Shown piece after piece: positions 16,220 to 25,900 of a stretch of 64,000 nt of DNA. Position 1 is the first letter of the stretch, and every line of letters starts with the position of its first letter. A program made the translations under genes and the position numbers. This DNA is from Streptomyces sp. SID12488. GTDB taxonomy: Bacteria; Actinomycetota; Actinomycetes; Streptomycetales; Streptomycetaceae. The notes beneath the pieces are model-generated. The model ran no database searches. It saw only the letters and a list, made by a program, of their open reading frames with translations, and had not been told where the DNA came from. Location: NCBI RefSeq assembly GCF_010548275.1, contig NZ_JAAGLT010000011.1:124001-188000 (forward strand). Direction: 5' to 3'.

Positions 16220-16863
16220 CCGTGCTCTCCAGGCGCGCGTTCGGTACGGGAGCCACGGCTGCCGCCGCCTCGCTGCTCGTGGGCTGTTCCTCCGGCGGCG
16301 AGGGCGTACGGACGACAGGGACCCCGAGCCCCGACGCCTCCTCCTCGCCACCGCGGTCGACCGCCGGCAAGCACACCTCCGCCAAGTCCGCGCGGGCGGT
16401 GGGCCGTTCGGCCCCCGTCCGACTCCGCATCCCGGCCCTCGGGGTCGACACCCCGGTCATGCGGCTGGGACTGGCGTCCGACGGCACGGTGCAGGTCCCT
16501 CCGATCACCGATCACGACCAGGCCGGCTGGTACGAACACTCGCCGACGCCGGGTCAGACCGGCCCGTCGGTGATCCTCGGGCATGTCACGGTCGGCGCGT
16601 ACGGGGACGGCGTCTTCCACGGCCTCTCGCGGCTGCGCCGGGGCGAGAAGATCGTCGCGCGCCTGGAGAACGGCACGGAGACGGAGTTCACGGTGACCTC
16701 GCTGCGGACGGTGGCCAAGGCCGATTTCCCGACGGAGGACGTCTACGGGAACGTGGACCGTCCGGAGCTTCGGCTCATCACCTGCGGCGGCCCCAAGGAC
16801 GAGACCGGCTACCTCGACAACGTGATCGCCTTCGCCGCGCTGACGTCGTCCACGACCCCGTGA
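16216..16863 (+). CDS. Class E/F-type sortase, lipoprotein or Tat-type signal
   Basis: 215 aa. The N-terminus has a twin-arginine-like SRRAFG followed by a hydrophobic stretch and the lipobox LVGC (Cys24), so the protein is probably exported and lipid-anchored. The sortase beta-barrel carries catalytic His123 (ILGHVTV) and Cys190 (LITCGG). Sortases cleave LPxTG-like motifs and attach the protein to the cell wall; the obvious substrate is the protein encoded just upstream. The start GTG 16216 overlaps the upstream stop; GTG 16222 is an alternative. Confidence 0.87.
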   Translation: MTVLSRRAFGTGATAAAASLLVGCSSGGEGVRTTGTPSPDASSSPPRSTAGKHTSAKSARAVGRSAPVRLRIPALGVDTPVMRLGLASDGTVQVPPITDHDQAGWYEHSPTPGQTGPSVILGHVTVGAYGDGVFHGLSRLRRGEKIVARLENGTETEFTVTSLRTVAKADFPTEDVYGNVDRPELRLITCGGPKDETGYLDNVIAFAALTSSTTP

Positions 16864-16891
16864 ACGCCCCGTGAGCACACTGGAACACAAA

Positions 16892-16933
16892 GGACGGCGG
16901 GCCGCCGGAACGTACGCTGGCGGCCCGCCGTCC
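16892..16933. terminator. 15-bp perfect inverted repeat after the sortase gene
   Basis: GGACGGCGGGCCGCC (16892-16906) and its exact complement (16919-16933) enclose a 12-nt loop, which would form a very strong RNA hairpin 28 nt after the sortase stop. The loop begins with GGAAC, and CGTC lies 17 bp further on, so the same DNA also reads as an ECF promoter (GGAAC-N17-CGTC). It may serve as a terminator, a promoter/operator, or both. Confidence 0.6.
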
Positions 16934-16978
16934 TCCCCCACGAGTGCCACACCGGTGGCAGCAGCACCATGGAGAGCG

Positions 16979-17470
16979 TTGAAACGGTCCCGCGACAAGG
17001 CAGCGTCCGAGCTGTTCGCCGCCCTCTACCCGCGCCTGGCCGGCTGGTGCCGCCGTCTTGTCGACGACGACGAGACGGCCCACGAGATCGCCTCGGAGGC
17101 GTTCACCCGGCTGTGGGCCCGCTGGACGTCGGTGGAGGAGCCGCGCGGCTTCCTCTATGTGACGGCGGCCAACATCGTCCGGGACCACTGGCGCAAAATG
17201 GAACGCGAGCGCAGGGCCATGCGGCACGTGACCACGGAGGCGGCGCTGCGCACCCACACCGAGGCGTCGGACCCGTCCGTCCGCCTGCTGGTGCAGTCGC
17301 TGCCGGAACGACTGCGTGTGCCGATCCTCCTCCACTACTACGCTGACATGCCCATCCGGGAAGTGTCCGCACTGACCGGACGTAAGGAAGGAACCATCAA
17401 GGCCGACCTCCACGCGGCCCGTGAAGCACTCCGCGCCCATCTGAGGAAAAGTCTTGACCACACGCTTTGA
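16979..17470 (+). CDS. ECF-type RNA polymerase sigma factor
   Basis: Sigma region 2 is AASELFAALYPRLAGWCRRLV... AHEIASEAFTRLWARW, followed by PRGFLYVTAANIVRDHWRKMER. Region 4 is LPERLRVPILLHYYADMPIREVSALTGRKEGTIKADLHAAREAL. From TTG 16979 (GGAG 4 nt upstream) the protein is 163 aa, normal for ECF factors. The open frame begins at GTG 16871, but that start lies before the strong hairpin at 16892-16933, so I prefer the downstream start. It overlaps the next gene by 17 nt. Probably responds to an envelope signal and may control the sortase operon. Confidence 0.83.
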   Translation: MKRSRDKAASELFAALYPRLAGWCRRLVDDDETAHEIASEAFTRLWARWTSVEEPRGFLYVTAANIVRDHWRKMERERRAMRHVTTEAALRTHTEASDPSVRLLVQSLPERLRVPILLHYYADMPIREVSALTGRKEGTIKADLHAAREALRAHLRKSLDHTL

Positions 17471-18041
17471 CGACGACGAAGACCCGGAATTCGGACCGAT
17501 CGACCCCACCGCCCCGGACCACGACCCCGACGACCCCCTCCTGGTCCTCCTCGGCCCCGCCCCCGCCTACCTGGGCGCGCCCACCGGCCGCTACGAGGAG
17601 ATCCGGCGCACCGCGACCCGCCGCCGACGGACCCGCACGGCGGCCGGAGTGGGCATGGTCTGCGCCGTCGCCGCCCTCATCGCCCTCCCCCTCAACCTGA
17701 CGACGGCCGAGAGCCCCCGTTCTCCCACGGTCCCCCAGGCCCCGCCCGTCCCGACGAGCCCGTCGGCACCCCCCGCCGACCGCTCGCCGTCATCTGTGCC
17801 CACGCCTGCCACACCGCAGCCGTCCGTACCCGGCAGCCTCGACCCCAGTTCCCCGAGCGAAGGACCCTCCGAGGGACTCAACGCCCCCAGCCGGGCCCCC
17901 AGCGAAACGTCCGACCCCTCGACCGAGGTGTCGTGGGTGCCAACGTCCACGCCTTCGACAGAACCGACCACGGCAGGGATCGAGCCGTCGGCGAGCGTGG
18001 CCGGGACCGCGGCGGCACCGGACAGCACTGTGGCGCCGTAG
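17454..18041 (+). CDS. Single-pass membrane protein next to ECF sigma, possible anti-sigma factor
   Basis: 195 aa from TTG 17454 (GAGG 7 nt upstream). The cytoplasmic N-terminus is acidic, a transmembrane helix lies at about 63-82 (AAGVGMVCAVAALIALPLNL), and the extracytoplasmic tail of about 110 residues is Pro/Ser/Thr-rich and low-complexity. Overlap with the sigma gene and this topology suggest a regulator of the sigma factor, but I see no zinc-binding ZAS motif, so it would be an atypical anti-sigma. Expression is coupled to the sigma gene. Confidence 0.72.
   Translation: MTTRFDDDEDPEFGPIDPTAPDHDPDDPLLVLLGPAPAYLGAPTGRYEEIRRTATRRRRTRTAAGVGMVCAVAALIALPLNLTTAESPRSPTVPQAPPVPTSPSAPPADRSPSSVPTPATPQPSVPGSLDPSSPSEGPSEGLNAPSRAPSETSDPSTEVSWVPTSTPSTEPTTAGIEPSASVAGTAAAPDSTVAP
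17956..17990. repeat. Copy 1a of a split repeat shared with 32025-32059
   Basis: These 35 bp inside the 3' part of the membrane-protein gene match 32025-32059 with three differences. The piece that continues the match at 32050-32075 is found here separately at 18211-18236 (26 bp, one difference). The shared DNA is therefore contiguous at one site and split by about 220 bp at the other. Confidence 0.75.
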
Positions 18042-18087
18042 AAGCCGGCCGGGGTCGGTCCCGGGTGGCGGGGAGGGGGAGGAGCCG

Positions 18088-18231
18088 CTGGAAGGCCGGG
18101 ACGGCGACGGCGGTGCTTCCGGCCATGTCGCGGAGGTACGCCGACTGGCGTTCGACCCGCTGACGAAGGCGCAGGTCAAGCAGCTCGCCCACATCGGGCA
18201 GCGCGTCCTGCGAGCCATCGAACCCTGCTGA
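18088..18231 (+). pseudogene. Possible C-terminal remnant of a MarR-like regulator
   Basis: The open reading of 47 codons ends in FDPLTKAQVKQLAHIGQRVLRAIEPC and a stop. The pattern of a final helix with LT-x-QxxQLxxI is how MarR-family proteins usually end. No upstream winged-helix coding is present. The assignment is by eye and weak. Confidence 0.3.
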
Positions 18232-18254
18232 GACCCACTCTTGATCCTCCTCGG

Positions 18255-18295
18255 CACCGCGCCCACCCGGACGGAGAGTCCGGGTGGGCGCGGTG
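18255..18295. terminator. 18-bp perfect hairpin, bidirectional terminator
   Basis: The left arm at 18255-18272 (CACCGCGCCCACCCGGAC) and its exact complement at 18278-18295 enclose a 5-nt loop. It lies between the plus-strand sigma operon and the minus-strand sedolisin gene, so it can serve both. Confidence 0.8.
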
Positions 18296-18325
18296 TGAGC
18301 GGGTGACGTTGGGATCAGGTCCCGG

Positions 18326-21300
18326 TCAGGTCACGGTCAGCGACAGGTCGGCGGTCGTGGCGCGGCCCGGCAGCAGGTTCACCTCCTTGGATGCCGGGCG
18401 GTGACCGGCGGCCGAGGCCGTGATCCGCAGCGGGCTCGGGCGGGCGTCCAGCCAGAGGTCGTAGTGGCCGTCGGAGTCGGTGCGTACGGTGTGGACGCGG
18501 CGGTCGCAGCCGGTCGCTCCGGCGTGTGCTGCCGGGCAGATCTGGACGGTGGCCCCGGCGAGCGGCGCTCCCGTGCGCTTGTCGGTGATCGTTCCGGAGA
18601 GATGGCCCCAGGTCCGCGGGATCGTGACCTTGAGGCTGACCTTGACCGATGCTCCGGCGTAGGGGGCGTCGGTGCTGTAGGTGAGCCGCGCGGTGTAGGT
18701 GCCGGCCGTGGCGACGGCGGAGGCGTCCGTGCGGACGGTGACCGTGGTGGAGCGGCCGGGGGCCAGGTCGAACGAGGTCCGGTCCGTCGACAGCCAGGTG
18801 ACGTCGTCGCCGTCGCACTGGTCGTGCCCGGGCAGGACCTCGGCCGAGGAGGCGGTTTCGGAGAGCGAGATCATGCCGCCGACGCGGTAGATCCCGCAGC
18901 CGCCGCCGGCCCGGAAGAGCGTGGAGGCGGTGTTGGGCAGGTCGGACCAGGTGTTGGACACCGGGTCGTATTCGACGACGGTGTTGACCGCGTCCTGTGC
19001 GGCGATGCCGCCGACGGCCTGGAGCCTGCCGTCGTTCCCACTGGCGATGGCGCCCCAGCGTGGGTCGGGCATGTCGGCCGCACGGGTCCAGGTGTCGGCG
19101 GAGGGGCTGTAGCGGTACGTCTCTCCCTTGGAGTCGCTGCCCGAGATACCCCCGGCGCAGACCAGTTCACCGGTGATGCCGGCACAGGCCGCGCGTTCCA
19201 TGTCGAACGGGTAGTCCGCGAGGCGGGTCCAGGTGTCGGTGGCCGGGGTGTACCGGAAGACGGTGCTGACCATGTCCGTGCAGCCGGATCCGGTACAGCC
19301 GCCGATGACGTACAGGCTGCCGTCGAGGACGGTCACGTTCGGCATGCCGACCGCCTGGGGCAGATCGGCGAGGCGGGTCCAGGTGTCGGTGGTGGGGTGG
19401 TACGCGTAGAGCGTGGCGCGGGCTCCGCCCGCGGTCCAGCCGCCGACGACGTACATGGTCCCGTTGACGAACGCCCCGCCGGGTGACTCCAGGGCCTCGG
19501 GGAGGTCCGCGATGGGTGTCCAGGCGTCGGTGGACGGGTCGTGCACATAGCCGCGGCTGAGGTACTCCCCGCCGAAGAGAGCGGAGACTCCGCCGACGGA
19601 GTAGACCTTGCCCTGGTAGGTACCCACCGCGTTGTCCATGACGGGCTCGGGGTAGTCGGCGATGCCGGTCCAGGGCCCGGTCGATGCCGATGCGGATGCC
19701 GTGGCTGCGGCTGTGGCTGCGGCTGTGGCTGTGGCCGGCTGGTCGCTCGACGTGCTCTTCGGGGCCGAGGAGGTGGAACTCATCGGTCCGGGTGCGTAGT
19801 TGCCCTTGACGCGCAGTGTCGGGGCGCCCGCCGAGGAGTCCGACGTGGTGGTGGGGGTGCCGGTCGGTGAGGTGTAACCGGTGCTCTGCTCACCGAGGTT
19901 GACGTGCAGCGGCGCCTGTCCCTTGTTGGTGAAGGTGACCTTCCTGCTGCCTGATCCGCCGAGCGTCTCGCTGACGGAGAGGGCGTCCGAACTCACCTTC
20001 AGACGGCCCGCCTTGAGCGTGCGGTCGAACCGGTTGACCTTGTCCGGCCGGGTGGTGAGGGTGCCGGTCGAGGTGGAGTAGCGGGCGGCGGCCGTCCGGT
20101 AGGTGTGACGTCCGGTGGGCTCGCTGAACAGCCAGTAGTAGCCGTCGGCCAACGCCAGGTCGTCGGGGGTCGCGACGGTGGTCGCCGTCGCGTAGCGGTC
20201 GGCGGTGTCGGTGACGGTGGCGGGCGTGATGGCGTCGCCCGTGTTGCCGTCGACGACCTGTCCGGCGACGATGCCTCCGCTCACGGCGGCGCAGGAGCCG
20301 ACGGTGACGGTGTCGAGCTGCCAGAGCGACAGGCCGCTGCCGGAGTAGTGGAAGCGCACCTTCACGTGCTTCGCGCCTGCCGCCTGGGGCAGGGGAACCT
20401 CGGCGTGGCCCAGGTACTCGGCCGTGTCCCGGTGCCACACCGTGGTCCACGTCGCGCCCGAGTCGAGGCTGAGGTCGACGTCGGCCACCGAGTCCTTGCC
20501 GGCGGCGTAGGCGGCATCGAAGCCGAGGACGGGTGAGTTCTGGCCCACCAGGCTGAAAACGGGTGAGACGAGTTCGGTGTCTTCCGGGACACCGCCCCGG
20601 CCGTAGGGGTTGGCGGAGGCCCAGTTCCCGGTTCCGCCCGTGAAGTTCCACACCGATTTATCGGCGAAGTCCCAGGCGGCGCCGTCCGTCCCGTGATTGA
20701 CGACGGTCCAGCCGTGCTCCGGCGTGGTGCCGGTCCAGCCCTCGAAACCGGTCTCGGCCGGGTAGTCGTGACCGGGCGCGACACAGGCCGCCAGGTCCAC
20801 GTCCGACGCGACGTCGGTACGTACGTCGGCTGTGCCCACGGGGACACTCAGGTCCGTGCTGCGGTAGCCGGGGTAGACCGGTGCCACATGGATTTTGTAG
20901 GTGGCCTTCTCCGGAAGCTCCACGCTGTACTTGCCGGTGTAAGGGTCGGTGTGGAGGGCGCCGTTCGGATAGCCGTCGATGGTGATCTTCGAATACAGGG
21001 GCCAGCCGTGCCCGCTGCCGTCCTTCACCGTGCCGGACACCGTGCGGGTGGGCAGCTTCACCAGGGCCAGGTCGGCGGTGGTGCTCTGGTTCTCGGCGAC
21101 ACTCACCCCCGAGCGGGTGTTCTCCCGGTAGCCGAAGTCGGTGGCGGTGATCCGGTAGTCGCCCACCGCGACGGGGAGGCTGTACGTGCCGTCGGCGTCA
21201 GTGGTGACGCGGTACTCCCGGCCGTCCGTCCCCTCTTCGGAGATGGCCAGCCCAGCACCGGCGAGCGGGGCGCCGGACTCGCTGTCGGTGACTCGTCCGG

Positions 21301-22636
21301 ACAGCGTTCCGTGGACGCCGAAGGCCAGCGCGGACACGCCGACCGGGGTGCCGAGACCGGTCGGGCCGTCCCAGCCGACGCCGGCGGTGCAGGTCACCGT
21401 GGAGCAGTCGTCGTTGGAACCTGTCGTGACATCGGCCAGCCCGGAGGCGTTGATGTACGGGTAGGTCACCGGGTAGGTGTCCTCGACGGGGGTGCCCGCC
21501 AGCGCGTACATCGCCGCGATGAGCGGCGCGGAGAGGCTGGTGCCGCCGACCTGGAGCCAGCCGTCCTGGCCCACCGTGCTGTACACGGCCAGGCCGGTCG
21601 CCGGATCGGCGACCGCGGAGACGTCAGCCGTCGCCCGGGTGTCGCAGCCGGTGCCGAGCCCCCTCTGGTAGGCGGGCTGGGCCTCGTACAGCGAGCAGCC
21701 CGATCCGCCGGAGGCCCAGGCGGACTCCGTCCAGCCGCGCTCGGTGCCCTCGGCGCGGGTCAGCCGGGTGCCGCCGGCGGCCACCACGTTGGGGTTGGTG
21801 GCGGGCCAGTTCTGGACATGGCCGGTGTCGCCGGTGGACGCGACCACGGCCACACCGGGATGGTCGTAGTGGTGGTCGTACGCGGTCTGGAAGGCGCCCT
21901 CGCCGGGCAGTCCGTAGGAGTTGGAGACGTACTTGGCGCCCAGGCGTACGGCGGTGTCGACCGCGGCGCCCAGGTCGTCCAGGCTCGCCGAATCACCCTG
22001 CACGAGAAGGATGTCGCACGCCGGGCAGGCGGCGGAGACGGCGTCGAGGTCGAGCGCGGTCTCCAGTGCCCAGCCCGCGTCGTCGGCGGGGTAGTCCGTG
22101 CCGCCGTTCTGATCGACCTTGCGGAAGCAGCCGTTGGCGGTGGTGCACTCGGGCAGCCCGTAGTGCTCGCGGTACTCGGCCAGGTCGGCCTCGGCGTTGG
22201 AGTTGCCGTACGCGTCGACGATCGCGACCGTCCTGCCCTCGCCGCCGGCGGGAAGGCTGTAGGCCGCCTGGATGTCGGCCGGGCTCAACGCCGTGGACGG
22301 GGGCGCGGTCGCCTGCGGCCGGACGATGTGGTCGGAGGCGGTGCGTACGTCGGCGAAGCACTGGGCCACGCCGTCCTTGACGCTCGGGTTGTTGCAGCCG
22401 GCCGGGACGTAGTTCTGCGGGACGTTGTCCTGCGGCACGGCGTTGAGCAGGTCGGAGGCCTTGGAGGAGTCGGCGTCGGAGGAGGCCGAGGAAGTGGGGG
22501 TGGCCGCGGCGGCGGTGGCCGGTGGTATCGCGGCGAGAGCTCCGGCGCCGAGACAGCCGGCTATGAGAAGAGAGAGGGGTGCGCGTACGCGCGCACGTCT
22601 TGAAGACAGCAAGGAGGACAGCAAGGGGGACAGCAA
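18326..22636 (-). CDS. Giant secreted sedolisin (S53) protease with regulatory-like and Kelch modules
   Basis: 1436 aa with an N-terminal signal (hydrophobic SLLIAGCLGAGALAA, about 22-36). The S53 catalytic set is visible: Glu192 and Asp196 (WALETALDLD), oxyanion Asp270 (ASTGDTG) and Ser367 (GGTSLSAP). These serine-carboxyl peptidases act at acid pH; no long pro-domain is evident. After the protease (about 120-430) come carboxypeptidase-regulatory-like beta-sandwiches (TDADGTYSLPVAVGDYRITA; also about 520-600), a jelly-roll-like region, about six Kelch repeats (about 1000-1290) and a last beta-sandwich (LSGTITDKRTGAPLAGATV). It is much longer than the usual 400-650 aa. The TTG start at 22636 is uncertain. 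Confidence 0.85.
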   Translation of the reverse strand: MLSPLLSSLLSSRRARVRAPLSLLIAGCLGAGALAAIPPATAAAATPTSSASSDADSSKASDLLNAVPQDNVPQNYVPAGCNNPSVKDGVAQCFADVRTASDHIVRPQATAPPSTALSPADIQAAYSLPAGGEGRTVAIVDAYGNSNAEADLAEYREHYGLPECTTANGCFRKVDQNGGTDYPADDAGWALETALDLDAVSAACPACDILLVQGDSASLDDLGAAVDTAVRLGAKYVSNSYGLPGEGAFQTAYDHHYDHPGVAVVASTGDTGHVQNWPATNPNVVAAGGTRLTRAEGTERGWTESAWASGGSGCSLYEAQPAYQRGLGTGCDTRATADVSAVADPATGLAVYSTVGQDGWLQVGGTSLSAPLIAAMYALAGTPVEDTYPVTYPYINASGLADVTTGSNDDCSTVTCTAGVGWDGPTGLGTPVGVSALAFGVHGTLSGRVTDSESGAPLAGAGLAISEEGTDGREYRVTTDADGTYSLPVAVGDYRITATDFGYRENTRSGVSVAENQSTTADLALVKLPTRTVSGTVKDGSGHGWPLYSKITIDGYPNGALHTDPYTGKYSVELPEKATYKIHVAPVYPGYRSTDLSVPVGTADVRTDVASDVDLAACVAPGHDYPAETGFEGWTGTTPEHGWTVVNHGTDGAAWDFADKSVWNFTGGTGNWASANPYGRGGVPEDTELVSPVFSLVGQNSPVLGFDAAYAAGKDSVADVDLSLDSGATWTTVWHRDTAEYLGHAEVPLPQAAGAKHVKVRFHYSGSGLSLWQLDTVTVGSCAAVSGGIVAGQVVDGNTGDAITPATVTDTADRYATATTVATPDDLALADGYYWLFSEPTGRHTYRTAAARYSTSTGTLTTRPDKVNRFDRTLKAGRLKVSSDALSVSETLGGSGSRKVTFTNKGQAPLHVNLGEQSTGYTSPTGTPTTTSDSSAGAPTLRVKGNYAPGPMSSTSSAPKSTSSDQPATATAAATAAATASASASTGPWTGIADYPEPVMDNAVGTYQGKVYSVGGVSALFGGEYLSRGYVHDPSTDAWTPIADLPEALESPGGAFVNGTMYVVGGWTAGGARATLYAYHPTTDTWTRLADLPQAVGMPNVTVLDGSLYVIGGCTGSGCTDMVSTVFRYTPATDTWTRLADYPFDMERAACAGITGELVCAGGISGSDSKGETYRYSPSADTWTRAADMPDPRWGAIASGNDGRLQAVGGIAAQDAVNTVVEYDPVSNTWSDLPNTASTLFRAGGGCGIYRVGGMISLSETASSAEVLPGHDQCDGDDVTWLSTDRTSFDLAPGRSTTVTVRTDASAVATAGTYTARLTYSTDAPYAGASVKVSLKVTIPRTWGHLSGTITDKRTGAPLAGATVQICPAAHAGATGCDRRVHTVRTDSDGHYDLWLDARPSPLRITASAAGHRPASKEVNLLPGRATTADLSLTVT

Positions 22637-22944
22637 GGAGCACCCTTTTCGTCGCGTTCAGGACCCGGTCGAGCCGGGATCAGAGGGGTTCGTAGTCGCT
22701 GTACGGGTCGTCCCCGCAGGCGGGGCCTGCGGTGGTGTCGTCGGCAAGTACGCCCGGTGCGGCGGGCGTTGGTTCGCGGTGTCGCTCTCCGGCGGACGGC
22801 ACGTCGGACTTCGGTTCAGGAGGTGTGCTGCTCATCCGGCGGATGGATGCCTCTCCGGTCAGGTCCAGGGGAAGGCGGGCTCGCGGACCCTGCGCGCACT
22901 GAGTATCGACGGCCGCCGCGTGTCCTCGCGATGGGGCGGATGAC
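22637..22944. other. Intergenic region between sedolisin and LAL regulator genes
   Basis: 308 bp without a supported gene. The end next to the protease has three direct repeats of a 15-bp AGCAAGGRGGACAGC-like unit (about 22609-22640) that run into the putative TTG start. They may reflect slippage and make the true start of the protease hard to fix. Confidence 0.4.
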
Positions 22945-25900
22945 CTAAAGATCGGACCGAGGGGACTCCGTGCCGGTGGCGTGGCCCTCCGACGGGGTGA
23001 TTCCGGCCTGGGTGAGGCTGACCGCGAGTGCGGTACGCGAGGTAACCCCGTATTTGCGCATCGCGGAGTTCAGTTGCGCGGCGATGGTCTTCGGGGAGCG
23101 TGAAAGGGCCCGTGCGATGGCCGGGTTGGTCAGACCGGTGAGCATCAGCCGGACCACTTCCAGCTCGCGCGGGGACAGTTGGTCGCCGTAGCCGCGCCGC
23201 CCGCCGCGCCACACCTCGCGTACCGGCGCCCCGGCCGCATGTCGCGCGCCGTGCACCCGGGCGGCGTCCGTCCGGGCCCCCAGAGCCATGAACCCGGCCT
23301 GTGCACGGGCGAGTTCGGCCAGTGCCGTGTCCCTGTCCCCCGCTGCCAGCAGGCAGCCGGCCCGGCGTTCGGCCGCGCGCAGTGCCTCGTACGGCCGGGG
23401 CAGGCGCCTCCAGGCGGTGACGGCCCGACCGAACGCGGCGGCTGCCTCGACGCTGCGGCCCTCTCCTTCCGCCAGGATTCCGCGACACGTCTCCAGGGCC
23501 GCGTCCGCTGCCGGCAGGTTTCTGCCGCTGAGCCCTTCGGCCAGGTCTGCGACGAACTGCCTTGCCTGGTCCGGCCGTTCGAGCGCGAGAAGGGCTCCGG
23601 TGCGCACGGGTGCGAACTCGGTGGCCCACAACCAGATGTCCTTGCGGGCCACGACGTCGGCCGGTCCGTCCGTCAACTCCAGCGCCTCGGCGGCCGACCC
23701 TTCGGCCAGCCGGATCCGCGCCAGGGCGGCTGCGGGTTCCAGCGGCAGATCCACGATGCCTCGCCGCAGCCCGGCGTCGAGCACCTGCCGCAACCGCTCC
23801 TCGACGGTCCCGAGCCCGCCGTCGGCCACCGCCACGGGGCCGGGATCCGCTCCCCCGCCACCGGTCGCCCCGTCCAGCAGGGCCGTGATCAGCAGGGCGT
23901 CCAGCTGGACGACGGGTTCCTCTTCCACCCCTGCCAGGGCGGCGGCTCGCTCGGCCAGTCCGTCCCAGGCGCCGGTGAACCAGTCCAGGTGCACCAGCGT
24001 CACCCGGATCATGTCCTGGAGCCGCTGGTACCGGTGTTCTTCGGCCCTGGCCAGCCCGGTCGTCAGCAGCGCTCTGGCCTCGTCGTAGCGGCCCCAACGC
24101 AGCGCCGAGTTGCCGATGTTGAGTCCGCCGCGGGCCAGCTGCATCATTCCTTCCGGGGTCGTCGCGGTGTCGGGCAGCTCCGCGGCCACGGCCCAGCCGA
24201 CCTCATCTCCCATTTCCAGTAAGGAAGTTGCCCGGTCTCCCACCAGAGCCAGCCGCTGGTCCGCCGTCATCGGCAGCCGGGCCGCGTCGGCCGCCCGGTC
24301 CAGCCAACGACGGTGCTCCTCGGCGGACATCATGGTGCTCGGCGGGCTGCCGAGCGTGTTCATCGCCCAGGCGGCCTGGAACGGATCGCCGACCAGATCC
24401 GGCAGCGCCTTCTCCAACTCCGCTGCGGCGGCGGCGTACTCGGCCACCTGCAGCAGCATCCTCCCCAGTTGGGTCCGGACGGCCGCGCGGTCGTGCGGGG
24501 CGAGCGCCTCCCCGTCCAGCACCCCGCGCAGCGCGCGGATCAGGTCGCCGCGGGCGACGAGCCCGGCGTAGGCCAGGACCGGCATCTTCTGCGCCCACCG
24601 GGCCACCACCGAGGCGGCGGGCGGATCGCTCCCGGTGAGCAACTCGTGCAGCAGTCCTACGGCGGTGCGATGGTCCCCGGAGGCCAGGGCGAGGTCGGCG
24701 GTCCGTTCCGCGTACGTGCGCCACTGCCCGGTGTCCCCCGCCTCCCGGTAGTGGTGGGCGAGCCGGGCCACCGGCTGCGGCGTCATGGCCCGCAGTGCGC
24801 GGCCCGCCCCCCGGTGCAGGTCCCGGCGGTCGGGCGCGGGCGTCATGTCGTAGACCGCACGGGCCGCCAGCGCGTGCCGGAAACTGACCCGGCGGGCCCG
24901 GTCCTCGCCGAGCAGTCCACTGCGTACGGCGGCGTCCACGGCGCTCCCGGCAACGTTGTCCGGGAGCCCGCTCACCGTCGCGAGGACGGCCGGGCCGACC
25001 GGTTCGGCCAGCACGGAGGCGGCCCGCAGCACGCGTTGCGCGTCCGGGGTGAGGCGCGAGGCGCGCTCGGCGACGGCGTCCCTGATGGTGGGCGGCACCG
25101 CGATGTCGGCCAGCGTCCTGCGCACCCACTCGCCGTCGCGCCGGACCAGATCGGCCCGATCGCGCAGCAGCCGCACGGACTCCTCGATCGCCAGCGGCAC
25201 ACCGTCGGTCCGTTCCTGGAGGAACGACGCGAAAGTCTCGGAGACATGCTCCCCGTCCAGCATCGACGACATCAACTCGGCGGTCTGCGGCACGTCCAGC
25301 GCACCGAGACCGATCCGTACGTACCCGGTGCCGGCCGGTGGCCGGGAGGTCAGCCGCATCAGCGTGGACTCCGGTGCCACGTCCTCGGGACGGTAGGTCA
25401 GCACCAGGCTCATCCGGCGGGACCGACGGGAGGCGAGGAACAACAGGAAGTCCAGGGTGGCTTCGTCGGCCCAGTGGACGTCCTCCAGAACCAGCACGCC
25501 TACGCCCATGGCGTCCAGCAGTTCGGCCAGTGCGCGGAAGAGCCGGTGCCGGGCGGCGCCCGCGTCCGACAGTGCCTCGGGGGCCGGCGGCAGGTGCTGC
25601 CCCCACTCCGGGAACAGCGGGCGCAGCACCCCGGCGAGAGGCGTGAGAGCCAACTCGGCCACATCGGGCCCGGCATCGCGGGCGGCATCGACGACCGGGC
25701 TCAGGGTGAGGGCCTCCCTGAACGGTGGGCACATGGCGGCCAGCGGCCGTCGGGCGGCGACATCGGGCTCGTCCAGCGCCTCCTGAACGAGCCGGCTCTT
25801 GCCGATTCCGGCCTCACCCTCGACAAGAACGGTGGCCGGCGGCCGGGCCAACGCGTCTGTCAGCCGGTGCAGTTCGGCCGCCCGTCCGACGAAACGGGGA

